Positions 1 through 9,039 of a stretch of 38,614 nucleotides of DNA are shown here, piece by piece. Origin of the DNA: Gammaproteobacteria bacterium (GTDB lineage: Bacteria > Pseudomonadota > Gammaproteobacteria > Burkholderiales > Burkholderiaceae_C); assembly GCA_025359085.1 (NCBI GenBank), contig JANYHL010000008.1, forward strand, positions 1-38,614, written 5' to 3'. Made by a program: the position numbers and the translations under genes. Under the pieces are notes generated by a model. The model saw only the letters and a list, made by a program, of their open reading frames with translations, was not told where the DNA came from and searched no databases. Positions within the stretch are counted from its first letter, which is position 1. Every line of letters starts with the position of its first letter.

Positions 1-2645
1 GTTGGGCGCAGCCGCTTTGGAGTGGCCGCAATGCCTACCGTGTGATTGAGGACGCATCCAAAAAGAAGTTCTACGCCTGCTCCATGCTGCCCTACCCCAG
101 CGGCAAGCTGCACATGGGCCATGTGCGCAACTACACCATCAACGACATGCTCACGCGCTACCTGCGCATGAAGGGCTACAACGTGCTGATGCCGATGGGT
201 TGGGACGCTTTTGGTCTCCCCGCCGAGAATGCCGCGCTGAAAAACGGCGTGCCACCGGCCCAATGGACTTACGAGAACATCGCTTACATGAAGAAGCAGA
301 TGCAGGCCATGGGGCTGGCGATCGACTGGAGCCGCGAGGTCGCCACCTGCGATCCCAGCTATTACAAATGGAACCAGTGGCTGTTTTTGAAGATGCTGGA
401 CCAAGGTATTGCCTACCGCAAGACCCAGGTCGTCAACTGGGACCCGGTCGACCAGACCGTGCTGGCCAATGAGCAGGTGATCGACGGCAAGGGCTGGCGC
501 ACCGGCGCGACGGTTGAAAAGCGCGAGATTCCAGGCTATTACCTCAAGATCACCGCTTACGCCGAGGAGTTGCTGGCGCAGGTGCAGACCGGTTTGCCGG
601 GCTGGCCCGAGCGCGTCAAGCTGATGCAGGAAAACTGGATTGGCAAGAGCGAGGGCGTGCGCTTTGCCTTCACCCATGACATCCACGACGCGGCTGGCAC
701 CTTGATCGACGCTGGCCGCATGTATGTTTTCACCACCCGGGCCGACACCATCAAGGGCGTGACGTTTTGCGCCGTGGCGCCCGAGCATCCACTGGCCGTG
801 CACGCGGCCCGGCGCAAACCGGCGCTGGCCGCCTTTATCGAAGAATGCAAGACCGGCGGCACCACCGAGGCCGAGCTGGCCACGCAGGAGAAAAAAGGCA
901 TGGCCACCGGGTTGTTCGTGACCCATCCGCTGACCCAGTTGAAGGTGGCGGTGTGGGTCGGCAACTACGTGCTGATGAGCTATGGCGACGGTGCCGTCAT
1001 GGGCGTGCCCGCGCATGATGAGCGTGACTTTGCCTTTGCCAAAAAATACCGCCTGCTGATCAAGCAGGTGGTGCAGGTGGACGGTGAACATTTTGATTAC
1101 GAACGCTGGCAAGACTGGTACGCTGACAAGCAACGTGGCGTGGTCGTCAACTCGGGCAGTTTCAGCGGCATGTCGTTCACGCAGGCCGTGGACGCGGTGG
1201 CGCACAAGCTGGCGGAGCTGGGTCTGGGAGAGAAAAAAACCACCTGGCGCCTGCGCGACTGGGGTGTCAGTCGCCAGCGCTACTGGGGCACGCCGATTCC
1301 CATCATTCACTGCCCGGAACACGGCGCGGTGCCGGTGCCCGAGCAAGATTTGCCGGTGGTGCTGCCGCAGGACTGCGTGCCCGACGGCTCGGGCAACCCG
1401 CTGCACAAGCATGAAGGCTTCCACGCCGGCGTGGTTTGTCCGATCTGTGGCGTTAGCGCGCGGCGTGAAACCGACACCATGGACACCTTTGTCGACTCCA
1501 GCTGGTACTACATGCGCTACTGCGATCCGAAGAATGAGCAGGCGATGGTCGGCGCGGGCGCGGCCTACTGGATGCCGATGGACCAGTACATCGGCGGCAT
1601 CGAGCACGCCATCCTGCACCTGCTGTATGCGCGCTTCTGGACCAAGGTCATGCGCGACCTGGGGCTGGTCCAGGTCGATGAGCCGTTCACCAAGCTGCTC
1701 ACGCAAGGCATGGTGCTCAACCACATTTACTCGCGCAAAGGTGAGAACGGGGCGAAAGACTATTTCTGGCCGACCGATGTCGACAACGTGCTCGATGAAA
1801 CCGGCAAGGTGGTGGCCGCCAGGTTGAAAGTCGCGGTGGGCCACTTGCCTGCGGGCACGGCGATCGACTACGAGGGCATTGGCACCATGTCCAAGTCGAA
1901 AAACAACGGCGTGGACCCGCAGGACCTGATCGAAAAATACGGCGCCGACACCGCCCGCCTGTACACCATGTTCACCGCACCGCCCGAGGCGACGCTGGAG
2001 TGGAACGACGCGGCGGTCGAAGGCAGCTACCGGTTCCTGCGTCGGGTCTGGAACTTTGGCGTCAAACTATCTACTATTGATATGATAGCTGTTGATGCAA
2101 TAAAGACGGGGGCTACAAGCCTGAATGGTATAAATTTCAGCAAGGAAGCGAAAGTCCTTCGGCTGGAAATCCACAGCGTGCTGAAACAGGTGGATTACGA
2201 CTACCAGCGCATGCAGTACAACACCGTGGTGTCGGGTGCGATGAAGATGATCAATGCGCTGGAGAATTTCAAAGCCACCGACTCGGGCGGCGCGCAAGTG
2301 GCGCTGATCGAGGGTTTCGGCATCTTGCTGCGCTGCCTGTACCCGGCCACGCCGCACATCGCGCACAGCCTGTGGCAGGGGCTGGGCTATGCCGGCATCT
2401 GGGGCGACCTGCTCGATGCGCCCTGGCCGCAGGTGGATGAATCGGCGCTGCTGCAGGACGAGATTGAACTGATGTTGCAAATCAACGGCAAGCTCCGCGG
2501 TGCCATTTTGGTGGCGGCGGGCGCCTCCAAAGCCGAGATCGAACAGGCGGCCATGGCGAGCGAGGTGTTTCTCAAGCTGGCCAACGGGGCGACGCCCAAG
2601 AAGGTCATCGTGGTGCCGGGTCGGCTGGTGAATCTGGTGGTTTGA
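1..2645 (+). CDS. leuS: Leucyl-tRNA synthetase, 5' end outside the window
   Basis: Class I aminoacyl-tRNA synthetase that charges tRNA-Leu in the cytoplasm. The HIGH-type signature appears as [14 protein letters not shown] near the start and the KMSKS loop as TMSKSKNN around 1884-1901, with the CP1 editing insertion between them and the anticodon-binding region after. A GTG at 42 could start a protein, but the frame stays open to the window edge and the residues before it ([12 protein letters not shown]) look like LeuS, so roughly 15-20 N-terminal residues and the real start lie upstream. lptE follows after 10 bases, the usual leuS-lptE-holA order. Oddity: a copy of the dispersed repeat at 2072-2137 is translated in frame between the catalytic core and the anticodon-binding helices, where LeuS proteins normally run straight on. 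The rest of the frame is intact, so the enzyme is probably functional. Confidence 0.97.
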   Translation, partial: WAQPLWSGRNAYRVIEDASKKKFYACSMLPYPSGKLHMGHVRNYTINDMLTRYLRMKGYNVLMPMGWDAFGLPAENAALKNGVPPAQWTYENIAYMKKQMQAMGLAIDWSREVATCDPSYYKWNQWLFLKMLDQGIAYRKTQVVNWDPVDQTVLANEQVIDGKGWRTGATVEKREIPGYYLKITAYAEELLAQVQTGLPGWPERVKLMQENWIGKSEGVRFAFTHDIHDAAGTLIDAGRMYVFTTRADTIKGVTFCAVAPEHPLAVHAARRKPALAAFIEECKTGGTTEAELATQEKKGMATGLFVTHPLTQLKVAVWVGNYVLMSYGDGAVMGVPAHDERDFAFAKKYRLLIKQVVQVDGEHFDYERWQDWYADKQRGVVVNSGSFSGMSFTQAVDAVAHKLAELGLGEKKTTWRLRDWGVSRQRYWGTPIPIIHCPEHGAVPVPEQDLPVVLPQDCVPDGSGNPLHKHEGFHAGVVCPICGVSARRETDTMDTFVDSSWYYMRYCDPKNEQAMVGAGAAYWMPMDQYIGGIEHAILHLLYARFWTKVMRDLGLVQVDEPFTKLLTQGMVLNHIYSRKGENGAKDYFWPTDVDNVLDETGKVVAARLKVAVGHLPAGTAIDYEGIGTMSKSKNNGVDPQDLIEKYGADTARLYTMFTAPPEATLEWNDAAVEGSYRFLRRVWNFGVKLSTIDMIAVDAIKTGATSLNGINFSKEAKVLRLEIHSVLKQVDYDYQRMQYNTVVSGAMKMINALENFKATDSGGAQVALIEGFGILLRCLYPATPHIAHSLWQGLGYAGIWGDLLDAPWPQVDESALLQDEIELMLQINGKLRGAILVAAGASKAEIEQAAMASEVFLKLANGATPKKVIVVPGRLVNLVV
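2072..2137 (+). repeat. Dispersed repeat, copy A, inside leuS
   Basis: Shares the CTAT...ATAGCTGTT stem and the GACGGGGGCTA core with the other copies. It is translated as part of leuS (residues beginning [15 protein letters not shown]), adding about 22 residues without breaking the frame. Confidence 0.75.
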
Positions 2646-2655
2646 GTCAATCCCT

Positions 2656-3156
2656 ATGAAACGCCGTTCTGTTATCGCGCTGCTTGGTCAGACTGGTCTG
2701 GCCAGTCTGTTGTTGGGAGGCTGCGGCTTCAAGCTGCGCGGTGCGCAAAGCTACACCTTTCAGACCCTGGCGATCATGCCCAATCCGGGTGGCCCGCTGG
2801 CGATCGAGTTGCGCCGTTCTTTTGGCAATTCGGTGCGGGTGCTGGCGCCCCATGAGCCGCTCAGCCAGGCGCAGCTGGTGCTCGACATCCTGCAGGAACA
2901 GCATGAAAAATCGGCGGTCGGGGTCAGCAGTTCGGGCCAGGTGCGTGAGTTTCAGCTGCGCATCCGGGTCAAGTTTCGAGTCCGCAACCGCGCCGGGGAT
3001 GAGCTGACGCCGGACGCCGTCATCGTGCAGCAGCGCGACATGAGTTTCAGTGAATCGGCGGTGCTGGCCAAAGAAGCCGAAGAAGTGCTGCTGTACCGCG
3101 ACATCCAATCCGACATCGTGCAACAGTTGATGCGCCGCCTGGCAGCGATCAAGTAG
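2656..3156 (+). CDS. lptE: LPS-assembly lipoprotein LptE
   Basis: Outer-membrane lipoprotein that plugs the LptD barrel and helps deliver lipopolysaccharide to the cell surface. The 166-residue protein starts with a basic n-region (MKRRS) and a hydrophobic stretch ending in a lipobox L20-G21-G22-C23, so Cys23 should be lipidated. The next residues GFKLRG are typical of LptE. The body is a short alpha/beta domain of the usual length (about 160-200 residues). It lies 10 bases after leuS and 23 bases before holA, so the three are probably co-transcribed. Homologues are sometimes still labelled RlpB. The reading frame shows nothing unusual. Confidence 0.93.
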   Translation: MKRRSVIALLGQTGLASLLLGGCGFKLRGAQSYTFQTLAIMPNPGGPLAIELRRSFGNSVRVLAPHEPLSQAQLVLDILQEQHEKSAVGVSSSGQVREFQLRIRVKFRVRNRAGDELTPDAVIVQQRDMSFSESAVLAKEAEEVLLYRDIQSDIVQQLMRRLAAIK

Positions 3157-3179
3157 TTGGCGGGAGAAAACGCAGCTTC

Positions 3180-4268
3180 ATGCAGCTTGCCCCTCATCAA
3201 CTCGCGGCCCACTTGCAAAGAGGACTGAAAAGCCTGTACACCGTGCATGGCGACGAGCCGCTGCTGGTGCAGGAGGCGGCGGACACCCTGCGCGCGTTCG
3301 CCCGCGGCCAGGGCTTTAGCGAGCGCAGCTCGCACACCGTGGCCGGGGCGCATTTCGACTGGAGCGAGGTGCTGGCGGCGGGCGGCTCCTTGAGCTTGTT
3401 CGCGGACAAACAGATCCTTGAGTTGCGCATTCCCTCGGGCAAGCCCGGCAAGGAGGGCGGCGCCGCGCTGCAGCAACTCGCCGAGCAAGCGCGCGGCAAC
3501 GATTCCACCCTGACCCTCGTCATGCTGCCGCGACTCGACAAGCTGGGCAAAAGCAGCGCCTGGTTTGGCGCGCTGGAGAGTTTTGGCATCACGCTGGCTG
3601 TGGAGCCGGTGGAGCGCAACGCCCTGCCCGCCTGGATTGCGCAGCGCCTGGCGCTGCAAGGCCAGCGTGTGGCCGCCGGTGAAGCCGGTCAGCACAGCTT
3701 GCAGTTTTTTGCCGACCGGGTGGAAGGCAATTTGCTGGCCGCGCATCAGGAAATCCAGAAGCTGGCCCTGTTGTACCCGCCCGGCGAGCTGACGTTCGAG
3801 CAGATCGAGAGCGCGGTGCTCAACGTGGCGCGCTACGACGTGTTCAAGCTGTCGGACGCCGTGCTGGCGGGCCAGATGATTCGCGTGCAACGCATGCTCG
3901 ACGGCCTGCAGGCCGAGGGTGAGGCGGCCGTGCTGGTGCATTACACCCTGGCCGAGGACATTCGCGCCTTGAAACGCGTCAAAGATGCCATGAACCGCGG
4001 CAGCCCGCTGCCGCTGGCGCTGCGCGAGCAACGGGTGTGGGGCGCGCGCGAGCGTTTGTTTGAACGCGTGCTGCCGCGTTTGAGCGATGCCACCTTGGCG
4101 CAGTTGTTGCAGGCAGCCCACCAGGTCGACGGCATTGTGAAGGGCCTGAAGCAGCCGGATTGGCCGACGGACAACTGGCAGGCGCTGCACCGGTTGGCGC
4201 AACGGCTGTGCGCTGTGTGCAGCGGCAATGTCAAGCCTGCTGCCGCACCTTTTTTGGCAAGACGGTAA
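3180..4268 (+). CDS. holA: DNA polymerase III delta subunit
   Basis: Delta subunit of the clamp-loader complex, which opens the beta sliding clamp during replication. The 362-residue length is normal for HolA. The N-terminus (YTVHGDEPLLVQEAADTLR) matches the conserved start of the AAA+-like first domain, followed by the SLFADKQILELRIP strand region. The C-terminal helical collar domain includes QAAHQVDGIVKGL. As usual for delta, there is no functional Walker A motif. It is the third gene of the leuS-lptE-holA cluster. Its start ATG follows a weak purine-rich stretch (GGGAGAAAACG). Confidence 0.93.
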   Translation: MQLAPHQLAAHLQRGLKSLYTVHGDEPLLVQEAADTLRAFARGQGFSERSSHTVAGAHFDWSEVLAAGGSLSLFADKQILELRIPSGKPGKEGGAALQQLAEQARGNDSTLTLVMLPRLDKLGKSSAWFGALESFGITLAVEPVERNALPAWIAQRLALQGQRVAAGEAGQHSLQFFADRVEGNLLAAHQEIQKLALLYPPGELTFEQIESAVLNVARYDVFKLSDAVLAGQMIRVQRMLDGLQAEGEAAVLVHYTLAEDIRALKRVKDAMNRGSPLPLALREQRVWGARERLFERVLPRLSDATLAQLLQAAHQVDGIVKGLKQPDWPTDNWQALHRLAQRLCAVCSGNVKPAAAPFLARR

Positions 4269-4306
4269 CAACACAGCGGGTGCGGCTGGCGCACGGCGGA
4301 CAACTC

Positions 4307-4495
4307 TCAGAAAGTTTGCCTATCCCGTCTTGCCGTGCTGCTTGAGGGTGTGGTCGTGTGAAAGCAATGCAGCACGTACACCGCCTGTTCATGCTGGGCG
4401 ACATAGATCACACGCCACTGCTCCTCTCCCGCGACATCGAGCGCGCTGTTCCATCCGGGCTCGCCGCCGCAGCGTCGGTCGTGAATTTGAAGCAC
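4307..4495 (-). pseudogene. Remnant of a RelE/HigB-type (Gp49-like) toxin gene
   Basis: The minus-strand frame contains WRVIYVAQHEQAVYVLHCFH, close to the RVIYVAKF-x-AVYVLHxFxKKT core of HigB/RelE-like Gp49 (DUF891) toxins, which cleave mRNA on the ribosome. Only about 62 residues remain of a normal 90-110. The N-terminal half that leads into the core is missing, and the frame enters repeat element B at its 5' end (4494 upward). The basic C-terminus expected after the core (KKTxKTxxxDI) is replaced by a serine/threonine-rich tail, suggesting a frameshift there too. No antitoxin gene is visible next to it. The family assignment rests on this one conserved block. Confidence 0.5.
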
Positions 4496-4558
4496 TATAA
4501 TTTATATAGCTTCTAACGTCCAACGGACGGGGGCTAGCGCCTTATTTCATTTAAATTT
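4494..4558 (+). repeat. Dispersed repeat, copy B
   Basis: Sequence of the type ACTATAATTTATATAGC, then TTCTAACG, then a GACGGGGGCTAG core and an AT-rich tail. It separates the toxin remnant from the RhlE-like helicase and ends 14 bases before the helicase start. Confidence 0.75.
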
Positions 4559-4572
4559 AAAAGCACCTGCCC

Positions 4573-5829
4573 ATGCCATTTTCTTCACTCGGTTTGTCCG
4601 CGGCGCTGCTCCGCGCTGTCGCCGCCAAGGCGTGGCTGGCCCCCACCGCCATTCAGCAGGCGGTGCTGGCTCCCGCGCTGCAAGGTTGTGACTTGCTGGC
4701 TTCGGCGCAAACTGGCTCGGGCAAGACCGCGGCCTTTGCCTTGCCGCTGTTGCAGCAATTCGAAGCCGCTGTGCCGCAGAGCCCGCGGCGCCTGCGCGCC
4801 CTGGTTCTGGTGCCCACGCGCGAGCTCAGCACCCAGGTCGGCGAAGAGATTCGCTCCCTTGGGCAGCATTTGCCGCGCGCGCTGAAGGTGGCCATTGTCT
4901 TTGGCGGGGTCTCGATCAACCCGCAAATGCTGCGTTTGCGCGGCGGCGCCGACATCATGGTCGCCACGCCCGGGCGTTTGCTTGACCTGCTTGATCACAA
5001 CGCGCTCACTTTAAGCGGTGTGGCGACGCTGGTGCTCGATGAAGCCGATCGCTTGCTTGATCTGGGCTTTGCCGAAGAGTTGACCCGTATCCTGGCACGG
5101 CTACCGCAGCAGCGCCAAAACCTGTTCTTCTCGGCGACTTTTCCACCTGCGGTACAGACCCTGGCGAAAACGCTGCTGCATGAGCCGGTGCGCATCGAGG
5201 TCGCGCCCGAACCCCAGACCCAACCCGACATTGAGCAGCGCGTGATTGAGGTCGATGCCGGTCAGCGCACCCAGCTGTTGCGCCATCTGATCGCGCAAAA
5301 CCACTGGAGCCGGGTGCTGGTATTTGTCGCCACCAAACATGCGGCCGAGATGGTGGCCGACAAGTTGCGCAAGGCCCGCATCAACGCCGAACCGTTTCAT
5401 GGCGAGTTGAGCCAGGGCAAACGCACGCAGGTGCTGGCTGATTTCAAGGCCTCACGTCTGAAGGTGGTGATTGCCACCGACGTGGCGGCACGCGGCCTGG
5501 ACATCGCGCAACTGCCGGTGGTGGTGAATTTTGATTTGCCGCGCTCGGCGCTGGACTATATCCACCGCATCGGGCGCACTGGCCGCGCGGGCGAACGCGG
5601 CGTGGCGCTGAGCTTTGTCAGTGCGAGCAGCGACGCCCATTGGCGTTTGATTGAAAAGCGTCAGGGCCTCGGCCTGGTGCGCGAACAGGTTGCTGGTTTT
5701 GAGGCTATAAAGCTCAACCCGGCACCGGGCAGCGACGCCACCACCACTCTGCCTGGCACCGGCGGCATCAAGGGCCTGCGCCCGAGCAAAAAAGACAAAT
5801 TGCGCGCTGCCGCCGCGCGCGGGCAATGA
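4573..5829 (+). CDS. rhlE: DEAD-box ATP-dependent RNA helicase, RhlE-like
   Basis: Cytoplasmic RNA helicase that remodels structured RNA, in ribosome assembly or mRNA decay. The 418-residue protein carries the full DEAD-box set: a Q-motif region near residue 24, motif I AQTGSGKT (45-52), Ia PTREL (81-85), TPGR (132-135), DEAD (156-159), SAT (187-189), ATDVAARGLD (301-310) and HRIGRTGR (331-338). The C-terminal tail is short and basic (ending SKKDKLRAAAARGQ), as in RhlE, and lacks the DbpA RNA-binding domain. RhlE rather than another subgroup is inferred from overall appearance. The gene converges on alkB with only 9 bases between stops. Confidence 0.88.
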   Translation: MPFSSLGLSAALLRAVAAKAWLAPTAIQQAVLAPALQGCDLLASAQTGSGKTAAFALPLLQQFEAAVPQSPRRLRALVLVPTRELSTQVGEEIRSLGQHLPRALKVAIVFGGVSINPQMLRLRGGADIMVATPGRLLDLLDHNALTLSGVATLVLDEADRLLDLGFAEELTRILARLPQQRQNLFFSATFPPAVQTLAKTLLHEPVRIEVAPEPQTQPDIEQRVIEVDAGQRTQLLRHLIAQNHWSRVLVFVATKHAAEMVADKLRKARINAEPFHGELSQGKRTQVLADFKASRLKVVIATDVAARGLDIAQLPVVVNFDLPRSALDYIHRIGRTGRAGERGVALSFVSASSDAHWRLIEKRQGLGLVREQVAGFEAIKLNPAPGSDATTTLPGTGGIKGLRPSKKDKLRAAAARGQ

Positions 5830-5838
5830 TCCGGCGAC

Positions 5839-7098
5839 TCAACCGAGCTGCGATTCCTTGGGCTGCGGCGTGTCCTGCAAGCCGTAACGCCGAATCAGGG
5901 CAGCGCGCTGGCGCGGGTCCAGGTTGATGCGGCTCGCATCGCGCCCGACGACACTGAGCAGCCGCTCATTCATCACATGGCGCCACAGCGCCGGAATGTA
6001 GGCCACGGTGAACATGCCGAAGTAGCCGCTGGGCAAGCGCGGCAAATTGTCAAAATGGCGCAATGACTGGTAGCGCCGCAGCGGGTGCGCGTGGTGGTCG
6101 GAATGGCGCTGCAAGTGAAACAACGCCCAATTCGAGAAAATGTGGTTGCTGTTCCAGGAGTGGTGCGGCTGGCAGATTTCATACTTGCCGGGCGCGCGCT
6201 CTTGGCGCAACAGGCCGTAGTGCTCGATGTAGTTGGCCGAGGTCAGCTGGAAGTTGGCCCAGAACGAGGCAACCAGCAAGAACGGCAGCAGCCCGAGCCC
6301 AAGCCAGCCGATCAGCGTGCTCCACAGCAGCAACGTGATCAAGGCCGGTTGCAGGACTTCATTGTGCAGCGACCACAGCGGCAACTGCGCGCGCTGCAGC
6401 CGGTCGGTCTCGAGCTTCCAGGCGCGCTTGAACGCACCGGGCATTTCCCGCCACACAAAATGGTAGATCGACTCGCCCATGCGCGACGAGGCCGGGTCCA
6501 GCGGCGTGGCCACATCGCGGTGGTGCCCGCGGTTGTGCTCGATGAAGAAGTGGCCATACGCCGTTGGCGCCAGAATGAGCTTGGCCAGCCAGCGCTCCAG
6601 CTTTGTGTTTTTATGACCCAGTTCATGGCCGAGGTTGATGCTGAAGCCGCCCACGGAGCCAGTGGTCAGTACCATGGCCAGCAGGCCGTGCCAGGGCAAC
6701 TGGTGGGTCGCCACAAACCAGGCGCTGAAAATGAAGGCCCCCCACAGCACCGGCACCACCGCATAGGTGATGCGGCGGTAGTAGCGGTCGGCGTCCAGGG
6801 TCGGCACCGCGCTCTCGGGCGGGTTGCTCAGGTCTTCGCCCAAGAGCCAGTCCAGCAGCGGTGCGACGCCGTAAAAGAAGATGACCGGCAACCACAGCGC
6901 GCGCGCATCGCCACTGGCCAGCATCAGCCCCGGGCCGATGAGCACGGTGGCGGGCACCAGCAAGGACAGCAGCCAGGCGTAGCGCTTGCGGTCGCGGTAG
7001 GGCGTCTCCGGAAGGGGTGCCAACGATTCGGCTATGGGCGGGGTGTTGCGCATCGGGTAGGCCCGCAGCGACATGAGCGCAGGCCGGGCAAACGTCAT
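5839..7098 (-). CDS. alkB: Alkane 1-monooxygenase (AlkB-type membrane hydroxylase)
   Basis: Integral-membrane non-heme diiron hydroxylase that oxidises the terminal carbon of n-alkanes to alkanols, fed with electrons by rubredoxin. All four diagnostic boxes are present: HELGHK (158-163), EHNRGHH (187-193), NYIEHYG (289-295) and LQRHSDHHAHP (329-339). Several hydrophobic segments (for example 42-62, 68-88, 112-130, 253-280) fit the six-helix fold. The 419-residue length is typical. The start is uncertain: ATGs at 7098, 7074 and 7053 are all possible and none has a strong ribosome-binding site. No rubredoxin, rubredoxin reductase or alcohol dehydrogenase gene lies beside it, so electron transfer must rely on genes elsewhere. 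The substrate range cannot be read from the sequence. Confidence 0.93.
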   Translation of the reverse strand: MTFARPALMSLRAYPMRNTPPIAESLAPLPETPYRDRKRYAWLLSLLVPATVLIGPGLMLASGDARALWLPVIFFYGVAPLLDWLLGEDLSNPPESAVPTLDADRYYRRITYAVVPVLWGAFIFSAWFVATHQLPWHGLLAMVLTTGSVGGFSINLGHELGHKNTKLERWLAKLILAPTAYGHFFIEHNRGHHRDVATPLDPASSRMGESIYHFVWREMPGAFKRAWKLETDRLQRAQLPLWSLHNEVLQPALITLLLWSTLIGWLGLGLLPFLLVASFWANFQLTSANYIEHYGLLRQERAPGKYEICQPHHSWNSNHIFSNWALFHLQRHSDHHAHPLRRYQSLRHFDNLPRLPSGYFGMFTVAYIPALWRHVMNERLLSVVGRDASRINLDPRQRAALIRRYGLQDTPQPKESQLG

Positions 7099-7194
7099 TC
7101 TGCGTGAAAACAGCCGACTTGAAAACCGGGTTTTTACGATGCTCGCCGTGGGCTCCGGTATAGGCGCCGGGGCGCCGTTCGGCTTGGCGAACCC

Positions 7195-7395
7195 TTAGTT
7201 CAACAAGAACGCTCTGGCGTGGGCCAGACGGTCTTGCGCATCAATCTCTTCGTCATAGGCGGCGCGGCTCGCCAGCGTCTCGCTGGTGTAGGGAATCAGC
7301 GGTTTGTCCAGCGGGTGCAGCTTGTGGCGGCGCAGGCCGCGCAGCTGTTGCGAACGCTCCATGGTTTGCAATACGCGTTTTGGCGCTTCAGACAA
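7195..7395 (-). CDS. Small hypothetical protein or C-terminal gene fragment
   Basis: I do not recognise this 66-residue product (from a TTG at 7395, ending HARAFLLN). It is basic in the middle (RGLRRHKLHPLDKPL) and acidic later (AYDEEIDAQDR), and it looks more protein-like than nearby random frames. The frame stays open further upstream to a TAA at 7461-7459 without an ATG or GTG, so this may be the 3' end of a decayed gene rather than a complete one. An internal ATG (MERSQQLRG) is an alternative start. It lies between alkB and dbpA on the same strand. Confidence 0.35.
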   Translation of the reverse strand: MSEAPKRVLQTMERSQQLRGLRRHKLHPLDKPLIPYTSETLASRAAYDEEIDAQDRLAHARAFLLN

Positions 7396-7484
7396 CTGTA
7401 GTTGCCCACCGGGTTCACTGAAGTCAGCAAGTGGCTGTAAAGCGTGTCGGTATTTGCCTTACAGGAGCACAGCAAAGGTGAGCG

Positions 7485-8897
7485 CTATAAAAGCCGTACT
7501 CTCACGCTTTTTCCCTTGACCTTGCCCGCGTTGAGCTTTTGCATCGCCGCCAGCGCAATGTCGCGCTGCACCGCGACAAAGGTGGTGAATTCGGTCACAA
7601 CGATCTTGCCGATCTGTTCGCGGCTGTAGCCTGCATCGGCGGTCAGTGCGCCCAGCACGTCGCCGGGGCGAATCTTCTCCTTGCGCCCGCCCAGCAGTTG
7701 CAGTGTCACCATCGGCGGCAGCAGCGGCCCTTTGCCGGTCGCTTTGAGCTCATCGAGCTTGTGCCAGACCGACTCGCGCTTCTGGTACTGCTCGATCTTG
7801 CCGACCGAGCCCATCTCATTCATGCTGGCCAGGCTCAGGGCCAGGCCCGTTTCACCCGCGCGCCCGGTGCGGCCAATGCGGTGCACATGCACTTCGGGGT
7901 CGGGCGTGATGTCAACGTTGATCACCGCTTCGAGTTGCGTGATGTCCAGGCCGCGCGAGGCCACGTCGGTGGCCACCAGGATGGACGTGCTGCGGTTGGC
8001 AAACTGCGCCAGCACCTGGTCGCGCTCGCGCTGCTCCAGCTCGCCATACAGCGCCAGCGCGCTAAAACCTTGCGCCTGCAGGTAAGCCACCAGGTCTTTG
8101 CATTGCTGCTTGGTGTTGCAGAACGCCAGCGTGCTGATCGGGCGAAAGTGGTTCAGTAGCAGCGCCACCGCCTCAAACCGGTTGGCGCGCGTGACCTCAT
8201 AAAAGCGTTGCTCGATCAGGCTGTCGGTTTGCTGCGTCGCGACTTGAATTCTTTGCGGCTCGCGCATGAATTGCTTCGCCAGTTTCTCGATGCCTTCCGG
8301 GTAGGTGGCGGAAAACAACAGGGTTTGCCGCTCTTTCGGGCACTGCTTGGCCACCGTGGCCATGTCCTCGAAAAAGCCCATGTCGAGCATGCGGTCGGCT
8401 TCGTCGAGCACCAGTGTGTTGAGCGCTTCCAGGTTCAGGTACTCGCGTGCCAGGTGGTCCATCACGCGCCCCGGCGTGCCGACCACAATGTGCGCGCCCT
8501 GCTCCAGCGACGCGCGCTGGCCGCGCAAGGCGACGCCGCCACACAGGGTGACGACTTTGATGTTGTCGGTGGCGCGCGCCAGCCGCCGGATTTCGATCGT
8601 GACCTGGTCGGCCAGCTCGCGGGTCGGGCACAGCACCAGCGCCTGCACCGCGAAACGGCGCGGGTTCAGGTGGTCCAGCAGGGCCAGGGCAAAGGCGGCG
8701 GTTTTGCCGCTGCCGGTTTCGGCCTGCGCAATCAGGTCTTTGCCGGCCAGGGCGGCGGGCAGACTCAGCGCCTGGATCGGGGTCATCTCCAGGTAGCCTA
8801 ATTGTTGTAGGTTGGCCAGCGCGGCCGGGTTCAGGGCCAGGGACTCGAAGCGTTTGCTGGAGGAAGAAGGGGTGGCTTGGGGTTCGGTGGTGCTCAT
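7485..8897 (-). CDS. dbpA: ATP-dependent RNA helicase DbpA
   Basis: DEAD-box helicase that acts in large-ribosomal-subunit assembly and is stimulated by hairpin 92 of 23S rRNA. The 470-residue protein has AETGSGKT (59-66), PTREL (91-95), DEAD (165-168), a SAT motif and HRIGRTGR. The diagnostic part is the C-terminal domain from about residue 401 (GGRKEKIRPGDVLGAL onward), the DbpA RNA-binding domain with an RRM-like fold. A Ser-rich N-terminal extension of about 15 residues precedes the core. It is divergent from the Dcu-type transporter gene, with 142 bases between starts. Confidence 0.95.
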   Translation of the reverse strand: MSTTEPQATPSSSSKRFESLALNPAALANLQQLGYLEMTPIQALSLPAALAGKDLIAQAETGSGKTAAFALALLDHLNPRRFAVQALVLCPTRELADQVTIEIRRLARATDNIKVVTLCGGVALRGQRASLEQGAHIVVGTPGRVMDHLAREYLNLEALNTLVLDEADRMLDMGFFEDMATVAKQCPKERQTLLFSATYPEGIEKLAKQFMREPQRIQVATQQTDSLIEQRFYEVTRANRFEAVALLLNHFRPISTLAFCNTKQQCKDLVAYLQAQGFSALALYGELEQRERDQVLAQFANRSTSILVATDVASRGLDITQLEAVINVDITPDPEVHVHRIGRTGRAGETGLALSLASMNEMGSVGKIEQYQKRESVWHKLDELKATGKGPLLPPMVTLQLLGGRKEKIRPGDVLGALTADAGYSREQIGKIVVTEFTTFVAVQRDIALAAMQKLNAGKVKGKSVRVRLL

Positions 8898-8950
8898 GGC
8901 TGGATTATCGTTACTGCGGCCGATTCGCTGCGAAATCGTCCAATCAGATG

Positions 8951-8972
8951 ACTTGAATCAATAAATTCAAGT
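8951..8972. promoter_or_regulatory. Inverted repeat, candidate operator upstream of the Dcu-type transporter
   Basis: Perfect inverted repeat ACTTGAAT-caataa-ATTCAAGT, with 8-base arms and a 6-base centre, in the dbpA/dcu divergent region. The symmetry suggests a dimeric regulator. It resembles an FNR site (TTGAT-N4-ATCAA) only loosely, because the half-sites are TTGAA/TTCAA with wider spacing. No binding protein is assigned. Confidence 0.4.
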
Positions 8973-8982
8973 GCAAAAAAAA

Positions 8983-8996
8983 TAGGGTTAACCCTA
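8983..8996. promoter_or_regulatory. 14-base perfect palindrome upstream of the Dcu-type transporter
   Basis: TAGGGTTAACCCTA is fully self-complementary and lies 43 bases before the start codon, next to the AT-rich stretch TACTATATTTAGTA (9002-9015), itself a short dyad that may overlap the -10 region. Position and symmetry suggest an operator. The regulator is unknown. Confidence 0.4.
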
Positions 8997-9039
8997 AGCT
9001 GTACTATATTTAGTAACCAATTAATTAAAGAGTTTCGCC

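Noticed and set aside
2952-4274. 440-codon minus-strand open frame opposite lptE and holA
   Set aside because: It is the antisense shadow of two recognised genes; its Gln/His/Arg-rich composition is an artefact of GC-rich codon bias.
5697-5720. Short match to the dispersed repeat in the RhlE-like gene (GAGGCTATAAAGC)
   Set aside because: Only about a dozen bases match and the G-rich core is absent, so chance is likely.
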